From contig DBDO01000061.1 of the NCBI GenBank assembly GCA_002293605.1, positions 10,406 through 37,890 of the forward strand: a stretch of DNA of 27,485 nt, read 5' to 3'. The stretch comes from Desulfovibrionaceae bacterium UBA930. Lineage in GTDB: Bacteria; Desulfobacterota; Desulfovibrionia; Desulfovibrionales; Desulfovibrionaceae. Within the stretch, counting starts at the first letter, position 1, and each line of letters starts with the position of its first letter. The position numbers and the translations under genes are program-made. Of the stretch, positions 1-10,395 are shown one piece after another. The notes beneath the pieces are model-generated. The model was not told the origin of the DNA, did not search any database, and saw only the letters and a list, made by a program, of their open reading frames with translations.

Positions 1-2772
<2,772 letters not shown>

Positions 2773-2787
2773 GGGTGAGTAAAACTC

Positions 2788-2838
2788 TTGAGAGGGCGAA
2801 AGCCCTCTCAAACTCTCCCGGCACAAGGTGCTGTTTTT
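2788..2838 (+). terminator. Tandem hairpins after rpoC, probable bidirectional terminator
   Basis: Two hairpins follow the rpoC stop. The first has perfect 10-bp arms TTGAGAGGGC (2788-2797) and GCCCTCTCAA (2802-2811) closed by a GAAA tetraloop. The second has 6-bp arms at 2819-2824 and 2828-2833 (one G-T pair) followed directly by TTTTT (2834-2838), the classical intrinsic terminator form for plus-strand transcripts. Read on the minus strand, the first hairpin is followed by GAGTTTT, so it could also stop the convergent FIST-GGDEF transcript ending at 2913. Confidence 0.6.
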
Positions 2839-2840
2839 AG

Positions 2841-2900
2841 CTGGGGGACTCTGTCCCCCAGACCCCCTGGCAGGGGGCCACGCCCCCTGCACCCGCAATT
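2841..2900. repeat. GC hairpin repeat, copy A
   Basis: This is the first copy of a hairpin repeat that recurs at 10155, 11408 and 27397. It has two perfect 8-bp palindromes: arms CTGGGGGA (2841-2848) and TCCCCCAG (2854-2861) with a 5-nt loop, then CAGGGGGC (2871-2878) and GCCCCCTG (2882-2889) with the 3-nt loop CAC. The following CACCCGCAAT is shared with copy B in the same orientation. It sits between the convergent ends of rpoC and the FIST-GGDEF gene. Its function is unknown. Confidence 0.8.
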
Positions 2901-2912
2901 TTCCCCCCTTTC

Positions 2913-5294
2913 CTAATGCAAGGCTGGGTCGCCGCAACACACATGGCAGTCCCGGCCGCGTTTTTTCGCTTTATACATGGCCGCATCCGCATTGAGGTAG
3001 AGTTCCTGAAAGGAAGCGCCGTGCTGGGGGGCCAGGGCTATGCCGATGCTGGCCGTTATGTGGCGCGAGCCTTCGGTGGGGATGATTTTCTGCCAGGCCT
3101 CCTGAATCTGGGCCGCCTTTTTTACGGCGAATCTGCGCTCTTTGATGCCCCGGCAAAATACCGTAAACTCATCGCCGCCCTGCCTGCAAATAATATCCGT
3201 ATTCCGAAGCACGCGCTGCATGGCTTCGGCGCAAGCCACCAGGGCCGCATCGCCCACGATGTGTCCGTACCTGTCATTGACCGTCTTAAAATAATCCACG
3301 TCAATCACCATAAAGGCCCCGGCCCTTTTCCGCCCGGTGCCAAGATAATCTTCCACCATGCGCTGAAAGGCGGCCCGGTTCCAAAGGCCGGTCAGGCTGT
3401 CGGTTTCCGCCTTGAAGGTAATATCGGACAGACGGCGGCGTATCAGCACGGAACCGAGCAATTCCCCTATGGCCTGGAGAATTTCCAGATCGCCCCGCCC
3501 GAGGCGGGGAAGATAGGGCTGGACCTCTTGCGTGCGTCCGGTCAGCAGCAGGGCCACTGTCTTGCCCTGCAACAAGACGGGCGATGCGGCGAAAAAGGGA
3601 AGATTGCAGGCCGCGCGCAGGGCAGCGAAACGCTCGGGGCTGTCTTCGGCAGTCACCACAAGCGGATGCAGCAGCAAGTCCTGCGGAATTTCAAAGACCC
3701 TGGTGGCCAGAAATTCCCGCTCTTCCAGAGAAAAGCCCCGCAGTACCACAGGGGAGAAGCTTCCGCTTTCGTCAGCCAGAAAAACGAGGGTTTTTTGCAT
3801 GTTCAGGGTGGCGTTGATGCGCTCGGCCATCTGGGAGAACAGGCTCTTGTCGTTTTTTTCCTGCCGCAGGGCAAGGGCCAGTTCGGCAAGCAGGCGAAAG
3901 CCCCGACGCTTGAGTTCCAACTCGTAGCGCAACTGGATAGAGCGGGAGTCCAACTCCAGCATTTTGCGCATATTGCGCTCACAGAGTTTCTGCATGGCCT
4001 CAAGGAGCTGCCTCTGGCTTTGCCTTGGCTTTTTCCCTACGGCTTTGGACGCTGCGCCCCCCGGCTTTACGGAAGCTTTCTTTCTTCCCTGCGAAAAGAG
4101 ACAGAACACGCCTGTTACATCCAAACCTCTGGACCGTCCGGCAATGGGCGCTATTTCAACGCCTGTGTATATGCCAAGAAGCGGCACGCGCCCGGCCACA
4201 GTTTGTTGCAGAACCAGGGCATCCTCCATGTCCGTGCCGCCAAAGCCCGCGCAACGGCCCGCGCAGTCAAAATACATGCCGAACACGGCTTCCCGGCCTT
4301 CCAGCCCTTCGAAGAGCGATTCGATTTTGGGCCTCATATACCCCAGATCAAAGGAGCGATTCATCACCTGAAATTCCGTACCCGCAACCATATCCGGCTC
4401 AAACATCACGATGCCGCTACGCTCGCGGTCAATGCCAAGGCAGAGGCGGCTGGCATAGTTGCTTTCATCATACTCGCCCGAGCGTTCTCCGTGATTGATG
4501 CCAAAAAGCAGGAAAAAGGGATATTCCTCCGGCTTGAGCGATGGTCCCAGCAATTCTTCCATAAAGCTCAGGGCCGGTCTGTGGTTGATCTCCAGGAGCA
4601 CGGGGCCTTCCGCCCTGGTGACGGTGTAATAGGGGGAGGCCGGGCGGCAGCCGTGCATGATGACGCTGTCAATGTGAATGTCTTCGCTGAACATGAAGGC
4701 CATGGCGTAGTGCTCATCCTTCATGGACGCATCCCGGCCTATGTACTGCCCGGCAGGGCTGGCCGTATGATCGCTCATCATTCCGGCCCCGTATATGGCG
4801 GGCAGAAAACCGAGGGCCTTTTCCAGCCCCTGCATAATCCAGGTGGCCATCAGCATGCGCATTCCGGCTTCTTCATGGTGCACGCTGTTATAGAGCAGCA
4901 TCACGGCTGAATCCGGTACCGCTCCCAAGCGCGCCAGTTCCCGTCCCAGCCTGAAACCCGCACCCTCTTCACCGCTCGAAAGGCCGCCGTCCAAAAGCGC
5001 AGCGCAGCGTGAGCCCTCAAGCCAGAGGCAGGCTATGCCCACCTGATCCCCGGCATAGCCGTAGGCCTCATTCGTGATAGCGCCCACGGCCCCGCCGCCG
5101 TATATGGGAACGCCCTCCCCGACTACCGAGGCCACAGCCTCGCGCAGGCGCTGCTGGTCGTGCCGGGCCGTGCAGAACAAAAAAACAATATCGCAGGGCT
5201 CGCCTCTGCCCGCCATGCCTACAGCGTTTTCCGCAGCCTGTTTTCCGGCAGCGATGCTGTCAGGGATATCACTGTATCCGACTCCTGCCCGCAT
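2913..5294 (-). CDS. FIST sensor-domain diguanylate cyclase (FIST-FIST_C-GAF-like-GGDEF)
   Basis: A 793-residue, apparently cytoplasmic signalling protein with no signal peptide or membrane segment. Residues about 1-375 look like FIST plus FIST_C, a small-ligand sensing module, ending in the typical LLGIYTGVEIAP. A basic linker and a probable coiled coil follow (about 385-450), then a GAF-like region (about 455-610) and a C-terminal GGDEF domain (about 635-785). The catalytic GGDEF is intact near residue 706, and an RNTD inhibitory-site motif (RxxD) lies five residues before it, so it should make c-di-GMP with product inhibition. I chose the ATG at 5294 because AGGA lies about 9 nt upstream, whereas the ATG at 5315 (800 residues) lacks a ribosome-binding site and would overlap the hemerythrin gene by 17 nt. 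It starts 4 nt after the hemerythrin stop, so the two are co-translated. The ligand is not predictable from sequence. Confidence 0.88.
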   Translation of the reverse strand: MRAGVGYSDIPDSIAAGKQAAENAVGMAGRGEPCDIVFLFCTARHDQQRLREAVASVVGEGVPIYGGGAVGAITNEAYGYAGDQVGIACLWLEGSRCAALLDGGLSSGEEGAGFRLGRELARLGAVPDSAVMLLYNSVHHEEAGMRMLMATWIMQGLEKALGFLPAIYGAGMMSDHTASPAGQYIGRDASMKDEHYAMAFMFSEDIHIDSVIMHGCRPASPYYTVTRAEGPVLLEINHRPALSFMEELLGPSLKPEEYPFFLLFGINHGERSGEYDESNYASRLCLGIDRERSGIVMFEPDMVAGTEFQVMNRSFDLGYMRPKIESLFEGLEGREAVFGMYFDCAGRCAGFGGTDMEDALVLQQTVAGRVPLLGIYTGVEIAPIAGRSRGLDVTGVFCLFSQGRKKASVKPGGAASKAVGKKPRQSQRQLLEAMQKLCERNMRKMLELDSRSIQLRYELELKRRGFRLLAELALALRQEKNDKSLFSQMAERINATLNMQKTLVFLADESGSFSPVVLRGFSLEEREFLATRVFEIPQDLLLHPLVVTAEDSPERFAALRAACNLPFFAASPVLLQGKTVALLLTGRTQEVQPYLPRLGRGDLEILQAIGELLGSVLIRRRLSDITFKAETDSLTGLWNRAAFQRMVEDYLGTGRKRAGAFMVIDVDYFKTVNDRYGHIVGDAALVACAEAMQRVLRNTDIICRQGGDEFTVFCRGIKERRFAVKKAAQIQEAWQKIIPTEGSRHITASIGIALAPQHGASFQELYLNADAAMYKAKKRGRDCHVCCGDPALH

Positions 5295-5298
5295 GCCG

Positions 5299-5721
5299 CT
5301 ATTTCCTGTCTCCATAGAGATAATAGCCTATTTTTCGGTCTTCCCCCAAAATATGTTTAACAAGCCACTGAATTACAATGGTATTCACATTCTTACTCAA
5401 TTCTGTTGAGGAACCGCTCTTGTGAAAGTCTGATACAAGAGATGATACAGTCATTTTAAAATCATCATGAATTTTCTTGTGCGCCTCATAGCCAGGATAT
5501 TTATATTTTACCTGAAGTTCTTCTTCATCAGAGAAGTGCTTTACTGTATAATTTACAAGAAAGCTTAAAGTTTCATCAAGTTTTTCAACATCGCTTCCAT
5601 CCTCACAAGCGCTTGAAAGATTATTTACGAGCTCAAACAGTGTTTTATGCTGATGATCGATAAGCTCATTTCCCAGTTCAAATTTTTCATCCCATGCGAT
5701 AACCTGATGCGATCCGCTCAT
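5299..5721 (-). CDS. Bacteriohemerythrin
   Basis: A 140-residue single-domain hemerythrin, a four-helix bundle with a non-heme di-iron site that binds O2 and may respond to NO. All seven iron ligands can be placed: H25, H62, E66 (HFSDEE), H81 and H85 (HKKIH), and H123 and D128 (HILGED). The start at 5721 is preferred over the ATG at 5727 because AAGGAG is 7 nt from the former but only 1 nt from the latter. The gene is markedly more AT-rich than the GGDEF gene it precedes, which may indicate separate ancestry. It is first in a two-gene unit with the FIST-GGDEF cyclase, suggesting O2 storage, delivery or sensing tied to c-di-GMP. That link is inferred from position only. Confidence 0.93.
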   Translation of the reverse strand: MSGSHQVIAWDEKFELGNELIDHQHKTLFELVNNLSSACEDGSDVEKLDETLSFLVNYTVKHFSDEEELQVKYKYPGYEAHKKIHDDFKMTVSSLVSDFHKSGSSTELSKNVNTIVIQWLVKHILGEDRKIGYYLYGDRK

Positions 5722-5737
5722 ATACATACTCCTTGTG

Positions 5738-5755
5738 ATATACTTATCAGTATAT
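5738..5755. promoter_or_regulatory. Perfect inverted repeat just upstream of the hemerythrin gene
   Basis: The arms ATATACT and AGTATAT are separated by TATC. The repeat ends about 2 nt from the AAGGAG ribosome-binding site of the hemerythrin gene. It could be an operator or a 5'-UTR hairpin. On the minus strand it contains TATACT, a possible -10 element, but no good -35 lies 17 nt away. A separate TTGACA (minus strand, 5850-5845) lies further upstream without a well-spaced -10. Confidence 0.45.
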
Positions 5756-6011
5756 GTTTCGACAGTAGCGCATTTTTATTTCATACTACTGCTATTTATA
5801 AATATAATAATAATTGATATCATATCTTAAATCAGTTTATATATTGTCAAGTGTTAAAAATACGAGGAAATGGCAGCGAAAAAATGCTCTCTCTATGTTA
5901 ACTCACACCGTATTTTCCGGAACTTAAAACAAATATACAACACATCAAGCATTTTATATTGCATTATAAAGCATTTTTTCAATATATAAAAAAGCGCTGC
6001 ATACTTTGTTC

Positions 6012-6042
6012 CATCATGAAAAAAATACTTTTTTTCCTGATG
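6012..6042. terminator. AT-rich hairpin, possible bidirectional terminator
   Basis: The 14-nt arms CATCATGAAAAAAA (6012-6025) and TTTTTTTCCTGATG (6029-6042) pair with one mismatch around a 3-nt loop. A stem made of A and T tracts with a short GC-containing base is typical of bidirectional terminators, but no coding gene is seen ending here. It may end an unannotated small transcript or be a protein-binding site. Confidence 0.35.
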
Positions 6043-6216
6043 CGCTGGATGTGTATGGGCATAGAAGCTCCTGTTCTTTCCTTTGCCATACACTATTTTT
6101 AACTGAAAATATACCCTTGTATGGCAGTTTATTGCCACAGATCCATATTTTCACATCCAAGATGCACGATAAGGAATTTAACAGAACAGCCCTGTGCCAA
6201 ATTCCCCGATTTACCC

Positions 6217-6245
6217 TTGCCCTGGTGTTTTTTTGTTGATATCCT
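6217..6245 (+). promoter_or_regulatory. Candidate sigma70-type promoter for fdhA
   Basis: TTGCCC (6217-6222) and TATCCT (6240-6245) are separated by 17 nt, each matching four of six consensus bases. It would give a leader of about 120 nt containing the hairpin AAGGCC-TGTC-GGCCTT near 6317-6334 before the AAGGAG at 6362-6367. I saw no sigma54 -24/-12 pair. The call is tentative. Confidence 0.3.
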
Positions 6246-6374
6246 CACGCCCATTCATAGTTTCGTGTCTCACGCGCATCTTTTTCGGTATTCCTGCGTC
6301 AAAAACGGTTTTTTGCGGAAAGGCCTGTCGGCCTTCCTGCCGTATGCTTACAGACAAAACCAAGGAGACGTCTT

Positions 6375-9300
6375 ATGAAAAAAACTCGGCGGAGTTTCCT
6401 CAAGGGCCTCAGTGCGGGAGTTATCTGTCTCTCGCTGGGGCAATTGGGCTTCGATCTCAAGGAAGCGCAGGCCTTTGCCGGCGCTATTAAGATCGAAGGC
6501 GCCAAAGAAGTAATCAGTGTCTGTCCCTTCTGTTCCGTTTGCTGTCAGGTCATCGCCTACGTGCGCGATGGCGCGCTCGTTTCCACCGAAGGAGATCCGG
6601 ATTTTCCGGTCAGCGAAGGCGCACTCTGCGCCAAAGGCGCGGCGCTGTTCAGCATGTACAGCAGCCATCACCGTCTGCAAAAGCCCCTGTACCGCGCGCC
6701 CTACAGCGATCGCTGGGAAGAAAAGGACTGGGACTGGACGCTGAATCAGATAGCCCGCAAAGTAAAGAACGCTCGCGATAAAAACATCATTCTCAAAGAC
6801 GAAAAGGGCCGGACGGTCAACCGTCTGGAGAACATTTTCATGATGGGCACCTCACACGCTTCTAACGAGGAATGCGCGGTCATCCATCAAGCCATGCGCG
6901 GCCTGGGCGTGGTCCATATGGACCACCAGGCCCGGGTCTGACACAGCCCCACTGTTGCGGCTCTGGCAGAGTCGTTCGGACGCGGCGCAATGACCAACCA
7001 CTGGATCGACATTCAAAATTCCGATGCAGTGCTTATTATCGGCAGCAATGCCGCAGAACACCATCCCGTTGCCTTTAAATGGGTGATGCGGGCAAAAGAC
7101 AGGGGCGCGGCGCTCATGCACGTTGACCCCAAGTTCTCCCGTACCTCGGCCCGTTGCGATTTCCATGTACCCCTTCGCTCAGGCACGGACATCGCCTTTC
7201 TTGGCGGCATGATCAACCACATCCTTGAAAAGGAACTCTATTTCAAGGAATATGTGGAAAAATACACCAACGCGGCCTTTGTCGTGGGCAAGAACTACGC
7301 CTTTAACGACGGCCTTTTCAGCGGCTTTAACGCAGCGGCCCGCCGCTACGATAAAAGCATGTGGGCCATGGAAACAGGCCCTGACGGTGGCCCGGTCATC
7401 GACCCCAGCTTCAAAAACGAGCGCTGCGTCATCAACCTGATGCGCAAGCATTACTCGCGCTATACGCTTAAAAACGTCTCTGACATCACCGGCGTTTCGC
7501 AGGACAACCTCCTGAAGGTCTATGACCGTTTCTGCGCCACCGGCAAGCCGGACAAGGCGGGCACCATCATGTACGCCCTGGGCTGGACCCAGCATACCGT
7601 GGGCGTGCAGAACATTCGCTGTTCCGCGCTCATCCAGCTTCTGCTGGGCAATATCGGCGTGGCCGGGGGCGGCATCAACGCCCTGCGCGGCGAGCCCAAT
7701 GTGCAGGGCTCCACAGACCACGCCCTTTTGTACAACAACCTGCCGGGCTACCACGCCACGCCGAATGCGTCCTGGCAAACCCTGGCCGAGTACAACAAGG
7801 CCAATACGCCTGTGACAGCGCTGAAAAACAGCGCCAACTGGTGGAGTAACCGGCCCAAGTACATGACCAGCCTGCTCAAGGGCTGGTTCGGCGATGCGGC
7901 CACGCCGGAAAACGACTTCTGCTACGCCTACCTGCCCAAGCTGGAACCGGGCCAGGACTATTCCTACATGTACGTCATGGACAAGATGTACCACGGCAAG
8001 CTTGAAGGCGGCTTCATCTTCGGCGTGAACCCCATGAACAGCTTCCCCAACACCAATAAGATGCGCGCGGCCCTGGACAAGCTGGACTGGCTGGTCTGTT
8101 CGGAACTGCACCATTCGGAAACAACGGATAACTGGCAACGGCCGGGCTCTGACCCCAAAAGCCAGAAAACCGAGGTTTTCCTGCTGCCTTCGGCCCACCG
8201 CATTGAAAAAGAAGGTACCATCAGCAACAGCGGCCGCTGGCTGCAATGGTTCGACCAGGGAGTGAAGCCCGCTGGCGAGGCCCGCAACTTCGCCGACATC
8301 TTCGTGCCCCTGTTCAATAAAATACGCGCGCTCTACACAGCCGAGGGCGGCGTTCTGCCCGAGCCGATACTCAAGATGCACTGGACCGAAAAATTCAAGG
8401 CCGATGAATGGACCAAGCGCATCAACGGCTTCTTCTGGGCAGACACCAAGGTGGGAGATAAAACCTACAAGCGCGGTCAGCTTGTGCCCGCCTTTGGCGC
8501 GCTCACGGCAGACGGCTCCACCTCCTCCCTGAACTGGGTTTACGCTGGCAGCTACACCGAAGAAGAGGGCAACAAGTCCAAACGCCGCGATACCACCCAA
8601 ACTCCCATGCAGGCGGCCATCGGCCTGTACCCGAACTGGTCGTGGTGCTGGCCCGTGAACCGGCGCATTTTGTACAACCGCGCCTCGGTGGATGAAAACG
8701 GCAAACCCTGGAATCCCGAACGGGCCGTTATTGCCTGGGAAAACGGCAAATGGACCGGGGACGTGCCCGATGGCCCCTGGCCGCCGATGGCTGACAAGGA
8801 AAAAGGCAAGCTGCCCTTCATCATGATGAAAGACGGTCATGGCGGCTTCTTTGCCTCGGGTCCTGCGGATGGCCCCCTGCCCGAACACTACGAGCCTGCG
8901 GAAACGCCCTTGAGCAGCCACGTCTTCTCTAAACAGCTCAGTAGCCCGGTCTACAAGTTCCATAGCTCGGACATGGATCAGGTGGCCCCGCCGGCTGATC
9001 CGCGCTATCCCATTGTGCTCACCACATACAGCCTTACCGAACACTGGTGCGGCGGCGGCGAAACGCGCAATGTACCCAACCTGCTGGAAACCGAACCTCA
9101 GCTCTATGTTGAAATGAGCCATGAGCTGGCCAGGGAAAAAGGCATCCAGAACGGCGACGGCGTCATTGTCGAAAGCGCCCGGGGCAGAGTGGAAGCTATC
9201 GCCATGGTGACTATCCGGATTCGCCCCTTTACCGTCATGGGCAAAACCGTGCATTTGATCGGTATGCCCTTCGCTTACGGCTGGACCACGCCCAAGTGCG

Positions 9301-9416
9301 GCGACTCCACCAACAGGCTGACGATTGGGGCATGCGATCCCAATACCACCATCCCGGAAGCCAAAGCTTGCTGCGTCAATTTGCATAAGGCCGACACACT
9401 GACCGAAATAGGCTGA
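6375..9416 (+). CDS. fdhA: Selenocysteine formate dehydrogenase, alpha (catalytic) subunit
   Basis: Catalytic molybdopterin subunit (FdhA, also called FdnG) of a periplasmic formate dehydrogenase: formate to CO2 plus two electrons. The whole gene has 1013 codons before the TGA at 9414-9416 and includes an in-frame TGA at 6939-6941, read as selenocysteine 189. The frame continues unbroken on both sides, and U-H-S-P-T follows as in E. coli FdhF and FdnG. The N-terminus carries a twin-arginine signal (RRSFLK, residues 5-10, then a hydrophobic stretch), so it is exported folded. C50, C53, C57 and C85 form the [4Fe-4S] motif. The metal, Mo or W, cannot be told from sequence; Desulfovibrio enzymes use either. 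AAGGAG lies 7 nt before the ATG. Ordinary gene calling splits the gene into 6375-6941 and 6990-9416. fdhB follows after 58 nt. Confidence 0.97.
6939..6975 (+). promoter_or_regulatory. Bacterial SECIS element directing UGA-Sec readthrough
   Basis: The UGA is followed at once by a stem-loop like the E. coli fdhF SECIS. The lower stem is 6951-6953 with 6970-6972, then a G-G mismatch and a bulged U (6955). The upper stem is UGC (6956-6958) with GCA (6966-6968), capped by the 7-nt loop GGCUCUG. The bulged U and the GG..UCU loop resemble the SelB-binding features of the E. coli element. The genome must therefore also encode SelA, SelB, SelC and SelD. Confidence 0.85.
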
Positions 9417-9426
9417 GACGCCTGAG

Positions 9427-9454
9427 GCGCGCCCGCTCTGCGGGGTGGGCGCGC
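9427..9454 (+). other. Intergenic GC hairpin between fdhA and fdhB
   Basis: Perfect 8-bp arms GCGCGCCC (9427-9434) and GGGCGCGC (9447-9454) enclose a 12-nt loop, followed by only TTTCG. It sits 11 nt after the fdhA stop. Without a T tract it is more likely an mRNA-stability or processing hairpin than a full terminator. Confidence 0.5.
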
Positions 9455-9474
9455 TTTCGTCAAGGAGCACAACT

Positions 9475-10134
9475 ATGCCGAAATCTTTTTTAATAGATAC
9501 CACACGGTGCACGGCCTGCCGGGGCTGCCAGGTAGCCTGCAAGGAATGGAAGGATCTGCCCGCGAATGACACCAAGCAGCGCGGCTCGCATCAAAACCCC
9601 CCGGATCTGAACCCCTACAACTACAAAATCGTCCGCTTCCATGAGCATCTGGATGAATACGGTGCCGTGGTCTGGAACTTTTTTCCGGATCAATGCCGCC
9701 ACTGTACCATCCCCCTGTGCAAGGACGTTGCCGACAGGGCCGTACCCGGGGCCATCATTAAAGACTCCAAGTCCGGCGCTGTTCTGGTTACGGAAAAATC
9801 AGCCGAACTCGGCCCCAAAAACGCACAGGCCGTCATCAACGCCTGCCCCTACAACATTCCCCGCCTCGACCCCAAAACGAAGCGCCTGACCAAATGCGAC
9901 ATGTGCGCTGACCGCATCGCCAAGGGCATGCAGCCCATTTGCGTCAAAACCTGCCCTACCGGGACCATGGTCTTTGGCGAACGGGAAGAAATTCTGGCCT
10001 TGGCGCAAAAACGCCTGGAGAGCGTTAAACGGCGTTTCCCCAAAGCCTTTTTGGCCGATGTCAGGGATGTGAATGTTGTGTACCTGCTCGCGGAAGAAAA
10101 GGAACATTACCACGAGTATGCTGCCTTTCTCTAG
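9475..10134 (+). CDS. fdhB: Formate dehydrogenase, beta (iron-sulfur) subunit
   Basis: A 219-residue ferredoxin-like electron-transfer subunit. The start at 9475 follows AAGGAG (9462-9466) by a normal distance; an in-frame GTG at 9445 lies inside the preceding hairpin and is rejected. Cysteines group as CTACRGCQVAC (C12, C15, C18, C22), CRHCTIPLC, one Cys in INACPYN, and CDMC with CVKTC: twelve in all, enough for three [4Fe-4S] clusters. The second motif has KDVAD where a fourth Cys normally sits, matching the three-cluster beta subunit reported for D. gigas rather than the four-cluster E. coli FdnH. No signal peptide or C-terminal membrane anchor is seen, so it presumably leaves the cell bound to the Tat-targeted alpha subunit and works as a soluble periplasmic partner. 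Confidence 0.95.
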   Translation: MPKSFLIDTTRCTACRGCQVACKEWKDLPANDTKQRGSHQNPPDLNPYNYKIVRFHEHLDEYGAVVWNFFPDQCRHCTIPLCKDVADRAVPGAIIKDSKSGAVLVTEKSAELGPKNAQAVINACPYNIPRLDPKTKRLTKCDMCADRIAKGMQPICVKTCPTGTMVFGEREEILALAQKRLESVKRRFPKAFLADVRDVNVVYLLAEEKEHYHEYAAFL

Positions 10135-10154
10135 GAGAGCCTGTTGCATCTTCC

Positions 10155-10354
10155 GGGGAGGCTCTGCCTCCCCGAACCCCTCCGGCAGGGGGCGTGGCCC
10201 CCTGCACCCGCAATCTCCGAAAAGCGGCTTTGCCGCTTTTCGGGATAAGGGCTCAAGGGGACTGGTCCCCTTGCGGGGTCCAGGGGCGGAGCCCCTGGCA
10301 AGAGTCCAGAGGGCGGAGCCCTCTGGCAAAAGTCAGGAGGGCAGAGCCCTCTGG
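10155..10354. repeat. GC hairpin repeat array, copy B (seven hairpins)
   Basis: Seven consecutive hairpins fill the fdhB-fdhE gap, mostly with loops of 3 nt. Left arms are GGGGAGGC (10155), CAGGGGGC (10186), CCGAAAAGCGGC (10217), CAAGGGGA (10254), CCAGGGGC (10280), CCAGAGGGC (10306) and an imperfect AGGAGGGC (10335). All but the last have perfect reverse-complement right arms. Spacers are short, and CACCCGCAAT is shared with copy A. There is no open frame with coding character and no transposase. The array lies inside the fdh locus, so it could attenuate or process the transcript between fdhB and fdhE. Confidence 0.88.
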
Positions 10355-10395
10355 CAGGCGAATCGTTACAATGAACAAACCCTTATGGAGCATCA

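Larger units (their letters stand above)
5728..6374. other. AT-rich divergent intergenic region between hemerythrin and fdhA
   Basis: About 650 nt with no convincing gene, clearly AT-rich against GC-rich flanks. It separates the minus-strand hemerythrin gene from plus-strand fdhA, so promoters of both must lie here. Contents seen: an inverted repeat at 5738-5755; a minus-strand TTGACA at 5845-5850; a long AT-rich hairpin at 6012-6042; a weak promoter-like pair at 6217-6245; and a leader hairpin at 6314-6334. Short open frames on both strands (for example minus 5893-6138) have no recognisable product or ribosome-binding context. A small RNA or small peptide cannot be excluded. Confidence 0.6.

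Noticed and set aside
2916..4910. 664-codon plus-strand open frame opposite the FIST-GGDEF gene
   Set aside because: It mirrors a gene with clear FIST and GGDEF motifs on the other strand, and its His/Gly/Pro-rich translation resembles no family; it is an antisense shadow of a GC-rich gene.
5893..6138. 81-codon minus-strand and overlapping plus-strand open frames in the AT-rich spacer
   Set aside because: No ribosome-binding site, no recognisable domain, and they overlap each other across inverted repeats; open frames are not expected to mean coding here.
6939..6941. Premature stop making fdhA a pseudogene
   Set aside because: The frame continues with conserved sequence, the position matches the known Sec site, and a SECIS-like stem follows.
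7179..9575. 798-codon minus-strand open frame opposite fdhA
   Set aside because: It is an antisense shadow: the plus strand carries the conserved formate dehydrogenase, and the minus-strand translation shows no recognisable domain.
10155..10354. CRISPR array
   Set aside because: The repeated units are self-complementary hairpins of varying sequence with short irregular spacers; there is no constant repeat, no 30-40-nt unique spacer and no cas gene.
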